Shown: positions 13,865 through 21,313 of the stretch, piece by piece | Numbering within the stretch: the stretch's first letter is position 1 | Layout: every line of letters begins with the position of its first letter | Assembly: GCA_043804035.1 (NCBI GenBank) | Contig: JAZDJJ010000195.1 | Location: forward strand, 1-22,574 | Reading direction: 5' to 3' | DNA: 22,574 nucleotides | DNA from: JAZDJJ01 sp043804035 | Lineage (GTDB): Bacteria; Bacteroidota; Bacteroidia; Palsa-948 | Notes under the pieces: model-generated | Databases searched by the model: none | Seen by the model: only the letters and a program-made list of their open reading frames with translations | Told to the model about the DNA's origin: nothing | Made by a program: the position numbers and the translations under genes

Positions 13865-14229
13865 TTCAATCCCTACGGGAAACTATTCAATCCCTACGGG
13901 AAACAATTCAATCAGTCGCTTAAACAATTCAATCAGTCGCTAAAATAATTCAATCCCTACGGGAAATAATTCAATCCCTACGGGAAACAATTCAATCCCT
14001 ATGGGAAATAATTCAATCCCTACGGGAAACAATTCAATCCCGACGGGAAATAATTCAATCCCTACGGGAAACGATTCAATCCCGACGGGAAATAATTCAA
14101 TCCCTACGGGAAACGTTCCAATCCCTACGGGAAATAATTCAATCCCGACGGGAAATAATTCAATCCCTACGGGAAACGATTCAATCCCTACGGGAACCGT
14201 TTTAATCCCGACAGGAATCGTCTCAATCG
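13865..14229. repeat. 21-bp satellite, 17 full units, second array
   Basis: Seventeen units of exactly 21 bp start every 21 bases from 13865 to 14201, with a decayed 18th unit. The consensus begins TTCAATCCCTACGGGAAA. The core TCCC-nnn-GGGA is a small inverted repeat; the middle is TAC, GAC or once TAT. Units 3 and 4 carry a different core (CAGTCGCT), and unit 17 has one broken base pair. The array lies in the gap between divergent genes. A frame through it from the ATG at 14001 would give NNSIPTG heptapeptides, but units 3-4 close this frame upstream and no known domain follows, so I treat it as non-coding. Confidence 0.9.
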
Positions 14230-14318
14230 TCTTTTTTATCTATGAAGCATCTCTAAAAATCTCTTGTTTTGATGCTTTTATATGCAATTTTAAAGGTGCT
14301 TTGAGGACAGGAATAGTA

Positions 14319-14481
14319 TAGGACTTACGCAAACATTCATTTATAAATTAACATTTATGCCACGAAGACACAAAGACACCAAGTTTTTGTTTTGCAAGAG
14401 AATAATTCAACAGAATTTCTTTGTGAATCTTTGTGCCTTGGTGACTTTGTGGCAGAATAAGAAAACTCTGCGTAAGTCCTA
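14319..14481. mobile_element. 163-bp MITE, copy 1, with 5-bp target duplication
   Basis: 13-bp terminal inverted repeats, TAGGACTTACGCA and its complement, bound a 163-bp non-coding element. TAGTA directly flanks it at 14314-14318 and 14482-14486. A subterminal imperfect 25-bp inverted repeat (14359-14383 with 14429-14453, words such as GACACAAAGACACCAAG) gives it a long hairpin form. A second copy at 18285-18447 has the same length and differs at six positions by my comparison. 14487-14633 holds no gene. Confidence 0.88.
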
Positions 14482-14633
14482 TAGTAATCTCTCAAAAATA
14501 CAGCAAGAAGACAGAGAGAAATCGTAATGAATTATATCAATCTTCGTCATTGTGTAAATATCATTTATCATAAAAACTCAATTCATTGCGTTTCTACAAA
14601 TGAATTAACTCCATTTGTTCTTTCATTATTACA

Positions 14634-14670
14634 AAACAATGAAACAATGAAACAATGAAACAATGAAACA
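14634..14670. repeat. CAATGAAA 8-bp repeat run, right copy
   Basis: About four and a half units of CAATGAAA, the reverse complement of the run at 13785-13864. It ends just before the promoter of the outer-membrane protein gene. Confidence 0.75.
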
Positions 14671-14673
14671 CCG

Positions 14674-14705
14674 TTTATGTGTAATTTAAATTATATGTAT
14701 GTTTG
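14674..14705 (+). promoter_or_regulatory. Putative promoter of the outer-membrane protein-mqnP-terC-tsaD run
   Basis: TATGTTTG (14698-14705) fits the Bacteroidota -7 box, with a weak TTTATG (14674-14679) 18 bp upstream. The start point near 14712 supports translation from the ATG at 14734, not from the ATG at 14677, which would lie upstream of it. Confidence 0.42.
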
Positions 14706-14733
14706 TATCAAACAATTCAAAAATAAACTTTTT

Positions 14734-15387
14734 ATGAAAAAATTATCTTTCATTTTGTGGTTAATTATCCCATTAGTTTCTATTGCTTCATCTGAAAAAT
14801 CTTTTAGTGATGACAGTGTGAAACTTTCTATCCGCTTAAATCCCATACGTTTGTTTGAAAGCACATTTGCATTGAATTATGAACAACGTATAGCAAATCA
14901 TTGGTCGCTTGATGTTACTGCTATGGGAACTTACGGTTCAAAAGATGGATTATCAGATTCATATATCAGGATGGCTATGGCGAGTATTGATATGGATGGA
15001 TACTATTACAATACAAGTATGATTATGGGATGGGGAATAATGGTTCAGCCAAGGTATTTTCTGTCTTTATCCAAAAAAGCCCCTGTTGGTGCATATACTG
15101 CACCCTTTGCAATGTTTAGAAGAGTTTCTATTGTGAGTAAAAAGTGGATGACTGGGAATCAGTATGAAGAATGTATTCACAATCTGAATATTTACGCTAT
15201 GGGAGTAGTGCTTGGATGGAAGATTCCAATTAAGAAAGTTTATTGTCTTGATTTTTATGTGGGCGGTGCTTTTCGTCTCAGCAAGTATGATAGTGAAAAA
15301 ACTTTTACAAAATATAATAAATGGACAAAACTGGATTATTCAGGTGTTCTTCCAACGATAGGAGTGAGCATAGGTATCCTGAAATGA
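14734..15387 (+). CDS. Small outer-membrane beta-barrel protein of unknown function
   Basis: The 217 aa reading starts at MKKLSFILWLIIPLVSIASS, a clear signal peptide; the longer frame from 14677 would bury it and cross the promoter. The mature part consists of alternating strands (VKLSIRLNPIRLF, FALNYEQRI, WSLDVTAMG, MVQPRYFLSL, YAMGVVLGWKI, LDFYVGGAFRLSKY, LPTIGVSIGI), the pattern of a small barrel like DUF3575-type proteins. The NPIRLFESTFALNYEQRI start is typical of that group. No substrate can be named. mqnP follows after 7 bp, so they are cotranscribed, though a functional link to menaquinone synthesis is not implied. Confidence 0.78.
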   Translation: MKKLSFILWLIIPLVSIASSEKSFSDDSVKLSIRLNPIRLFESTFALNYEQRIANHWSLDVTAMGTYGSKDGLSDSYIRMAMASIDMDGYYYNTSMIMGWGIMVQPRYFLSLSKKAPVGAYTAPFAMFRRVSIVSKKWMTGNQYEECIHNLNIYAMGVVLGWKIPIKKVYCLDFYVGGAFRLSKYDSEKTFTKYNKWTKLDYSGVLPTIGVSIGILK

Positions 15388-15394
15388 TTAGTAA

Positions 15395-16252
15395 ATGAAA
15401 ACAATTTCATTTTATATTTCCCTCATTAAATTCAGCCATACCCTTTTTGCAATGCCCTTTGCAGTTATCGGTTTTTTCCTCGGAATAAAAATCAGTAACA
15501 CAGAAATCAATTGGAAATTATTTGCATTAGTTATTCTTTGTATGGTCTTTGCACGCAATGCTGCTATGGCTTTTAATCGTTGGACAGATAAATATTATGA
15601 TAGTAAAAACGTTCGCACACAAATCCGTGAAATTCCAAAAGGAATTATTTCTTCTTCATCAGCATTAACATTTGTTTTCATAAATTCATTTTTGTTTATT
15701 CTGACTTCTTATTTCATTAACTTTTTATGCTTCTTCCTTTCTCCAATTGCCTTGCTTGTTATTCTTGGATACAGTTACACAAAAAGATTTACTTCGCTAT
15801 GTCATTTAATTCTCGGACTTGGATTATCACTTGCTCCTGTTGGTGCATTTCTTGCAGTAACAGGTGAATTTAAATTGCTTCCTCTCCTCTACTCTTTCGT
15901 AGTGCTTTTTTGGGTAAGCGGCTTTGATATTATTTATGCTTTGCAGGATGAGGGCTTTGATTGTTCCCAAAAATTAAAATCTATTCCCGTTCTGCTTGGA
16001 AAAAAAAACGCACTAACTCTTTCTTCGTTCTTTCATTTAATAAGTTCTGTAATAATTTTATTGGCAGGTTATCTTGCAGGATTTCATTTATGGTATTGGA
16101 TTGGTTCGGCTATTTTTATTTTACTGATAATCCGTCAGCATACAATTGTCAGTTCGGATGACCTCAGTAAAGTGAACGTTGCTTTCTTTACTATAAATGG
16201 AATTGCAAGCATAGTGTTCTCAATATTCTTTCTTCTGGAATTATATTTTTAA
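15395..16252 (+). CDS. mqnP: UbiA-type prenyltransferase, probably MqnP of the futalosine menaquinone route
   Basis: This 285 aa integral membrane protein (about eight or nine segments) carries the UbiA signatures: first Asp-rich motif N61RWTD65KYYD69 and second motif D178IIYALQD185EGFD189. These bind the prenyl diphosphate through magnesium. FSHTLFAMPFA at 13-23, ARNAAMAFNRWTD at 53-65, SYTKRFT at 127-133 and LAPVGAFLAVTGE at 146-158 match the MqnP group, which prenylates 1,4-dihydroxy-6-naphthoate in the futalosine pathway. UbiA itself (ubiquinone) is less likely in Bacteroidota. The gene sits 23 bp before the terC-like gene. Confidence 0.88.
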   Translation: MKTISFYISLIKFSHTLFAMPFAVIGFFLGIKISNTEINWKLFALVILCMVFARNAAMAFNRWTDKYYDSKNVRTQIREIPKGIISSSSALTFVFINSFLFILTSYFINFLCFFLSPIALLVILGYSYTKRFTSLCHLILGLGLSLAPVGAFLAVTGEFKLLPLLYSFVVLFWVSGFDIIYALQDEGFDCSQKLKSIPVLLGKKNALTLSSFFHLISSVIILLAGYLAGFHLWYWIGSAIFILLIIRQHTIVSSDDLSKVNVAFFTINGIASIVFSIFFLLELYF

Positions 16253-16275
16253 ATACTTTTACAAAAAATCTGTGT

Positions 16276-17223
16276 ATGACCGAAATACAATTATATGGGC
16301 TCTTTGGAATTATCGTATTGCTCGCCATCATCATTGACTTGGGTGTATTTAATCGCAAAACACACGAGGTTACTTTCCGTGAAGCATTGATATGGGTAAT
16401 TGTATGGATTCTGTTGGCAATGATTTTTTGTTTTGTTGTTAATCATTACAAGGGTAGAAACAAAGCGATGGAATTTCTTACGGGTTATGTAGTAGAGCTA
16501 TCGCTTTCGGTAGATAATATTTTTGTTTTTATCGTTATCTTTTCTTACTTCGTTGTTCCTAAAAAAGAATATCACTTTGTTTTATACTGGGGAGTGCTTG
16601 GTGCTTTGATTATGCGGGCTATATTCATTTTTATAGGAGGCACATTAATCAATGAGTTTGAATGGATACTTTATATTTTCGGTGGTTTTTTAATATATAC
16701 CGGGATTGGATTCTTTAAAGCACGTCCTGATGATGATTTGGTGGATATTTCAAAGAATTCTTTGCTACGTCTTGCTAATCGTTGGCTACGTACTCACGAT
16801 AAATACGAGGGAAGTAAGTTCTTTATTAAGAAGGATAGCAAATGGTACGTTACTCCACTCTTTTTGGTATTGTTAATAGTGGAAACCACCGATTTAATAT
16901 TTGCTGTGGATTCTATCCCTGCTATCTTTGGCATTACCCGTGATATGTTCATTGTCTATACTTCTAATGTGTTTGCTATACTTGGACTTAGGTCTATGTT
17001 TTTCGTCCTTGTAAGCGTAATTGATAAAATTCGTTATTTGAAAAAAGGACTTGCTGTCGTATTAACTTTTATTGGGGTGAAGATGTTGATAGAACACTGG
17101 TACAAGATACCTGTAAATGTTTCGCTTGTTGTTGTACTTTCTGTAATTATTTTCTCAGTTGTGTTATCTTATCTTATCAAAGAGAAGAAAGATTTATGTA
17201 GTAAAAAAAATACTAAAACTTAA
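16276..17223 (+). CDS. TerC/Alx family integral membrane protein
   Basis: This 315 aa multi-pass membrane protein belongs to the TerC family, whose Alx members export manganese. The conserved acidic membrane residues are present: E74 and D80 in VVELSLSVDNIFVF (73-86), and E203, D206 and D212 in VETTDLIFAVDSIP (202-215), with SNVFAILGLRS at 230-240. The cytoplasmic loop at about 150-190 is charged. By length and the central loop it resembles Alx more than the short tellurite-operon TerC, and no tellurite genes are nearby. It ends three bases before the putative CTG start of tsaD. Confidence 0.9.
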   Translation: MTEIQLYGLFGIIVLLAIIIDLGVFNRKTHEVTFREALIWVIVWILLAMIFCFVVNHYKGRNKAMEFLTGYVVELSLSVDNIFVFIVIFSYFVVPKKEYHFVLYWGVLGALIMRAIFIFIGGTLINEFEWILYIFGGFLIYTGIGFFKARPDDDLVDISKNSLLRLANRWLRTHDKYEGSKFFIKKDSKWYVTPLFLVLLIVETTDLIFAVDSIPAIFGITRDMFIVYTSNVFAILGLRSMFFVLVSVIDKIRYLKKGLAVVLTFIGVKMLIEHWYKIPVNVSLVVVLSVIIFSVVLSYLIKEKKDLCSKKNTKT

Positions 17224-17226
17224 AAC

Positions 17227-18283
17227 CTGAAACCAATAATTATCCTCGGCATAGAATCTTCCTGCGATGATACTGCTGCTGCTGTTATCCGCAACCAAAA
17301 TGTTCTTTCTAATTTGATAGCCAATCAGGACGTACATAAAAAATATGGCGGAGTGGTTCCTGAACTTGCCTCGCGTGAGCATCAAAAAAATATTGTTCCT
17401 GTGGTTGACCAAGCGCTGAAAATTGCAAGTGTGAGAAAAGAAGAACTCAATGCAATTGCTTTCACCCGCGGACCCGGTCTTATTGGTTCTTTGCTTGTAG
17501 GAACTTCGTTTGCAAAAGCAATGACGCTTGCATTAAATATTCCTTTGATTGAAGTGAATCATACACAGTCGCACGTACTGGCGCATTTTATTCACAATCC
17601 TTCTGCCTCTTTTATCAGATGATGGAAAAATCAGTGATGGTCTTTCTTTTCCTTTCCTTTGTCTTACTGTTTCAGGAGGACATACGCAAATTATTTTAGT
17701 AAAAGATTATTTAGATATGAAAGTGATAGGCGAAACATTGGATGATGCAGCAGGCGAAGCATTTGACAAGTCGGCAAAAATACTTGGGCTTCCTTATCCG
17801 GGCGGACCGCTGATTGATAATTACGCACAACAGATAATAGATGGCAAAGCAAAGAACAAATATAAATTTCCTGAACCAAATGTTCCCAATCTTAATTTTA
17901 GTTTCAGCGGATTGAAAACATCTATTCTTTATTTTGTAAGATATGAAATAAAAAAAGATAAAAACTTTATAGAAAAAAATCTAAACGACCTTTGTTCTTC
18001 TATTCAATATACCATTGTGAAAATATTGATAGACAAACTCCTTACTGCTGCAAAGCAAACCGGAATAAAAGATATTGCTATTGCAGGTGGAGTATCGGCT
18101 AATTCGGAATTACGAAAACAATTTGTTGCAACAGGAAAAAAATTTGGATGGAATACTTCCATTCCTCCTCTTGAATACTGCACAGATAATGCAGCAATGA
18201 TTGCTATTGCGGGATATTTTAAATATCTGAAAGGAGAATTTGTCGGACAGAATGTTTCAGCAAAGGCAAGGTATATGCTTTAA
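17227..18283 (+). CDS. tsaD: tRNA N6-adenosine threonylcarbamoyltransferase TsaD, non-ATG start and one frameshift
   Basis: TsaD transfers threonylcarbamoyl to A37 of ANN-decoding tRNAs (t6A) and is normally essential. Family motifs run the full length: GIESSCDDTAAAV near the start, YGGVVPELASREH, the metal site NHTQSHVLAH, then in another frame TVSGGHTQ, LDDAAGEAFDKSAKILGL, FSFSGLKTS, AGGVSANSELR and TDNAAMIAIAG. Two oddities are visible. First, the frame opens at the terC stop (17221-17223) and its only start-like codon in the right place is CTG (17227), giving (M)KPIIILGIESS. Second, the first frame ends at TGA 17620-17622 while the rest continues in the +1 frame, which is open through LLSDDGKISDG. 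The join lies between 17590 and 17622. It may be a sequencing error, a true lesion or a programmed shift at AGA-TGA. Confidence 0.88.
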
Positions 18284-18284
18284 G

Positions 18285-18447
18285 TAGGACTAACGCAAAC
18301 ATTCATTTATAAATTAAAATTTATGCCACTAAGACACAAAGACACCAAGTTTTTGTTTTGCAAGAGAATAACTCACCAGAATTTCTTTGTGAATCTTTGT
18401 GCCTTGGTGCCTTTGTGGCAGAATAAGAAAACTCTGCGTAAGTCCTA
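18285..18447. mobile_element. 163-bp MITE, copy 2
   Basis: Same length and orientation as the element at 14319-14481, about 96% identical. The left terminal repeat has one change (TAGGACTAACGCA). It begins one base after the tsaD stop codon, so its hairpin could end the operon transcript. No matching target duplication is visible, so this may be an older copy or one moved by recombination. Confidence 0.85.
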
Positions 18448-18553
18448 AATAAAATATCTCCCTTTATATTATATTTCTCATTATGCCGGTTGCAATAATG
18501 AGTGTGGTAATTTTTTTGGCTTCGGGATTTATTCTTTCATTAAAGAAATTAAA

Positions 18554-18561
18554 TACTTTTG
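18554..18561 (+). promoter_or_regulatory. Candidate -7 box upstream of purH
   Basis: TACTTTTG fits TAnnTTTG and lies about 53 bp before the purH ATG. No -33 TTTG is found at the usual spacing. It would serve the purH-mreBCD run. The gap 18448-18614 contains no gene; it has short AT-rich direct repeats (TTAGTATTTAGTATT, GTCAATGGTCAATAG). Confidence 0.3.
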
Positions 18562-18614
18562 TTAGTATTTAGTATTTATTAGTCAATGGTCAATAGTTGC
18601 ATTTTAAAAATCTT

Positions 18615-20201
18615 ATGAATAAAAAAATCAAAAGTGCCCTTATTTCTGTTTTCTATAAAAATAATCTTGAGCATATTGTAAAAAAATTAAATGAACTTGG
18701 AATTGTCATTTATAGCACGGGCGGCACGCAGGAGTTCATAGAAAAACTGGGAGTAAAAGTTATTTCCGTTGAACAACTCACTTCTTATCCTTCCATTTTT
18801 GGTGGAAGAGTAAAAACACTTCATCCAAAAATTTTTGGAGGAATTTTAAGCAGAAGAGAATCACAAAGCGATCAAGCACAATTATCAGAATATAATATTC
18901 CTGAAATTGATCTAGTGATTGTTGATTTGTATCCATTTGAAGAAACGGTTGCGAAAACAAATGATGAAAAAGAAATTATAGAAAAGATTGACATTGGAGG
19001 AATTTCGCTCATCCGTGCTGCTGCAAAAAATTTTATTGATGTGGTTATCGTTCCATCAAAAAACGAATACTCCTATCTGTTGAAAATCTTGGAAGAAAAA
19101 AAAGGTATTTCTTCTCTTGAAGACAGAAAACATTTTGCCATGTGCGCATTTGATGTTACTTCAAAATATGATACTGCCATCCTGAATTATTTTAAAAACA
19201 TCTCTTCTGTTTCTACAAAGATGAACGGGGGAAAAAAATTCTTTTGTTCTGAATTGCATCCGGAATCGGAACGAACTAAACAACTCCGCTATGGAGAAAA
19301 TCCTCATCAGCAGGGAATTTTTTATGGCAACTTTGAAGAAATGTTTTCACAAATCAGCGGGAAAGAACTTTCTTACAACAATCTGACAGACATTGATGCA
19401 GCAGTGAATCTTATATCTGAATTTACAACACATAATTCTTCAGAGAGTAATGAGGAGTTGTGTATTTTTGCTGTGCTAAAACATAACAACGCTTGTGGAT
19501 TTGCTTCACGAATAAATTTAGTTGATGCATGGAAAGATGCGCTGGCAGGAGATCCTGTTTCTGCTTTTGGAGGAATTCTTATTACGAATGTAAAAGTTGA
19601 CAAAGAAACTGCCGAAGAGATAAATAAACTTTTTTTTGAAGTAATCATTGCTCCTGCTTATGACGATAAAGCACTTGAAACACTGAAGCAAAAAAAAAAC
19701 AGAATCATTCTTCAGCAAAAAAAATCGGAACTGCCTGCAAAAATTATTCGTACTACATTAAACGGAATATTAGTGCAAGACAGAGATTCTAAAACCGAAA
19801 ATGTTTCTGATATGAAAACCGTTACAAAAGTTTCGCCAACAGAAATTGAATTTAGCGATCTTGTATTTGCAAATAAAATTGTAAAACATTCAAAGTCAAA
19901 TACGATTGTGCTTGTAAAAAATAAACAATTACTTGCGAGTGGTGTCGGGCAAACATCAAGAGTAGATGCACTCAAACAAGCCATTCTCAAAGCAACATCA
20001 TTCGGATTTTCATTGAAAGGCGCAGTGATGGCTTCGGATGCATTTTTCCCTTTTGCCGATTGCGTAGAGATTGCTCACGATGCAGGCATCACAGCAATTG
20101 TTCAGCCGGGCGGTTCTATAAGAGATAAGGATTCTATTGACTATTGTAATAAACAAAACATGGCAATGGTGTTTACTGGTATCAGGCATTTCAAACATTG
20201 A
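18615..20201 (+). CDS. purH: Bifunctional AICAR transformylase / IMP cyclohydrolase PurH
   Basis: This 528 aa cytoplasmic enzyme catalyses the last two steps of purine synthesis: AICAR plus 10-formyl-THF to FAICAR, then ring closure to IMP. The N-terminal MGS-like cyclohydrolase domain (about 1-145) has SALISVFYKNN, STGGTQEF and GRVKTLHPKIFGGIL (64-78). The C-terminal transformylase has LRYGENPHQ (224-232), the catalytic Lys289-His290 in VLKHNNACGF, DPVSAFGGI and the end SDAFFPFADCVE...VQPGGSIRDKDSI. The start at ATG 18615 (MNKKIKSALI) is preferred over the TTG at 18597, as it gives the usual short lead. mreB follows after 51 bp, the common Bacteroidota order. Confidence 0.96.
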   Translation: MNKKIKSALISVFYKNNLEHIVKKLNELGIVIYSTGGTQEFIEKLGVKVISVEQLTSYPSIFGGRVKTLHPKIFGGILSRRESQSDQAQLSEYNIPEIDLVIVDLYPFEETVAKTNDEKEIIEKIDIGGISLIRAAAKNFIDVVIVPSKNEYSYLLKILEEKKGISSLEDRKHFAMCAFDVTSKYDTAILNYFKNISSVSTKMNGGKKFFCSELHPESERTKQLRYGENPHQQGIFYGNFEEMFSQISGKELSYNNLTDIDAAVNLISEFTTHNSSESNEELCIFAVLKHNNACGFASRINLVDAWKDALAGDPVSAFGGILITNVKVDKETAEEINKLFFEVIIAPAYDDKALETLKQKKNRIILQQKKSELPAKIIRTTLNGILVQDRDSKTENVSDMKTVTKVSPTEIEFSDLVFANKIVKHSKSNTIVLVKNKQLLASGVGQTSRVDALKQAILKATSFGFSLKGAVMASDAFFPFADCVEIAHDAGITAIVQPGGSIRDKDSIDYCNKQNMAMVFTGIRHFKH

Positions 20202-20252
20202 TATGTGAATATTTTTTTTGTGAACTAATATTTATAATTTATAATTTTTACT

Positions 20253-21275
20253 ATGGGGTTTTTTAGTTTTTTAACTCAGGAAATAGCAATTGATTTAGGA
20301 ACAGCAAATACGGTTATCATTCATAACGACCGTGTTGTTGTTGACGAGCCGTCAATCATTGCTATTGATCGCAACTCTGGCAGAGTCATTGCTATCGGAA
20401 AACAAGCAATGCAGATGCATGGCAAAACGCATGACAATATTAAAACAATTCGTCCTCTAAGAGATGGAGTAATTGCTGATTTTGATGCTGCGGAATATAT
20501 GATACGCGGGATGATTAAAATGATACGACAAGGAAGAAGATTATTTGCTCCCTCTCTGAGAATGGTGATTTGTATACCTTCAGGAATAACAGAAGTGGAA
20601 AAACGTGCCGTAAAAGATTCTGCCGAACACTCAGGCGGAAAAGAAATATATCTCATTCATGAACCAATGGCTGCTGCTCTCGGTATTGGTATTGATGTGG
20701 ACGAACCAATGGGAAACATGATTGTGGATATTGGTGGTGGCACCAGCGATATTGCAATCATTGCTCTTGGAGGAATTGTGTGCGACAAGTCCATTCGTAT
20801 TGCCGGTGATGATTTTACTGCTGATATAGAAGAATATATGCGCAGACAACACAATATTCTTGTTGGAGAACGTACTGCTGAGCGAATCAAAATTGAAGTT
20901 GGTGCTGCTATACCGGATATTGATAATCCGCCTCCCGATTATCCTGTTCATGGCAGAGATTTAATGACAGGAGTTCCAAAAGAAATTTATGTTTCTTCTG
21001 CTGAAATAGCTCATTGCCTAGATAAGTCAATCGCTAAAATAGAAGAAGCAATTTTGAATGCACTGGAGATTACACCCCCGGAATTGTCAGCGGATATTTA
21101 CAGAACAGGAATTTATATGACAGGTGGTGGCGCTTTGCTCAGAGGAATTGATAAACGAATTTCTTTGAAAACAAAATTGCCTGTGCATATTGCAGAAGAT
21201 CCGTTACGCGCTGTAGCAAGAGGTACAGGAATTGCGCTGAAGAATATTGATAGATTTTTGTTCCTCATTAAATAA
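20253..21275 (+). CDS. mreB: Rod shape-determining protein MreB
   Basis: This 340 aa bacterial actin forms membrane-bound filaments that guide lateral wall synthesis. The ATP-site motifs are intact: phosphate 1 AIDLGTANT at 12-20, the catalytic-region Glu137 in HEPMAAALGIG, phosphate 2 DIGGGTSDIA at 159-168, and the adenosine motif TGGGALLRGI near the C-terminus. The N-terminal MGFFSFLTQE is a short amphipathic membrane anchor. The length is normal. It is followed by mreC and mreD as in the usual shape operon. Confidence 0.97.
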   Translation: MGFFSFLTQEIAIDLGTANTVIIHNDRVVVDEPSIIAIDRNSGRVIAIGKQAMQMHGKTHDNIKTIRPLRDGVIADFDAAEYMIRGMIKMIRQGRRLFAPSLRMVICIPSGITEVEKRAVKDSAEHSGGKEIYLIHEPMAAALGIGIDVDEPMGNMIVDIGGGTSDIAIIALGGIVCDKSIRIAGDDFTADIEEYMRRQHNILVGERTAERIKIEVGAAIPDIDNPPPDYPVHGRDLMTGVPKEIYVSSAEIAHCLDKSIAKIEEAILNALEITPPELSADIYRTGIYMTGGGALLRGIDKRISLKTKLPVHIAEDPLRAVARGTGIALKNIDRFLFLIK

Positions 21276-21281
21276 AAAAAA

Positions 21282-21308
21282 TAACGAAGAACAATTAACG
21301 AAGAACAA
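21282..21308. repeat. 14-bp direct repeat between mreB and mreC
   Basis: TAACGAAGAACAA occurs at 21282-21294 and again at 21296-21308, a tandem duplication with a period of 14 bp. It ends 5 bases before the mreC start, so it fills the leader of mreC. It resembles the short AACCAAT and TCAATAG repeats before other genes here. Confidence 0.6.
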
Positions 21309-21313
21309 ATCTA

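Noticed and set aside
13865..14229. CRISPR array
   Set aside because: The unit contains CRISPR-like words (its reverse strand reads CCCGTAGGGATTGAAT), but units follow each other directly at 21 bp without spacers, and no cas gene is in the window.
14001..14321. Protein of NNSIPTG heptapeptide repeats on the plus strand
   Set aside because: Its ATG exists only because one unit has TATGGG, an upstream unit closes the frame, there is no signal peptide, and the tail runs into the MITE. The frame is open simply because 21 is a multiple of 3.
16276..17223. Tellurite resistance determinant
   Set aside because: TerC-family membership alone does not imply tellurite resistance. No terA, terB, terD, terE or terZ is present, and the sequence is closer to Alx-type proteins.
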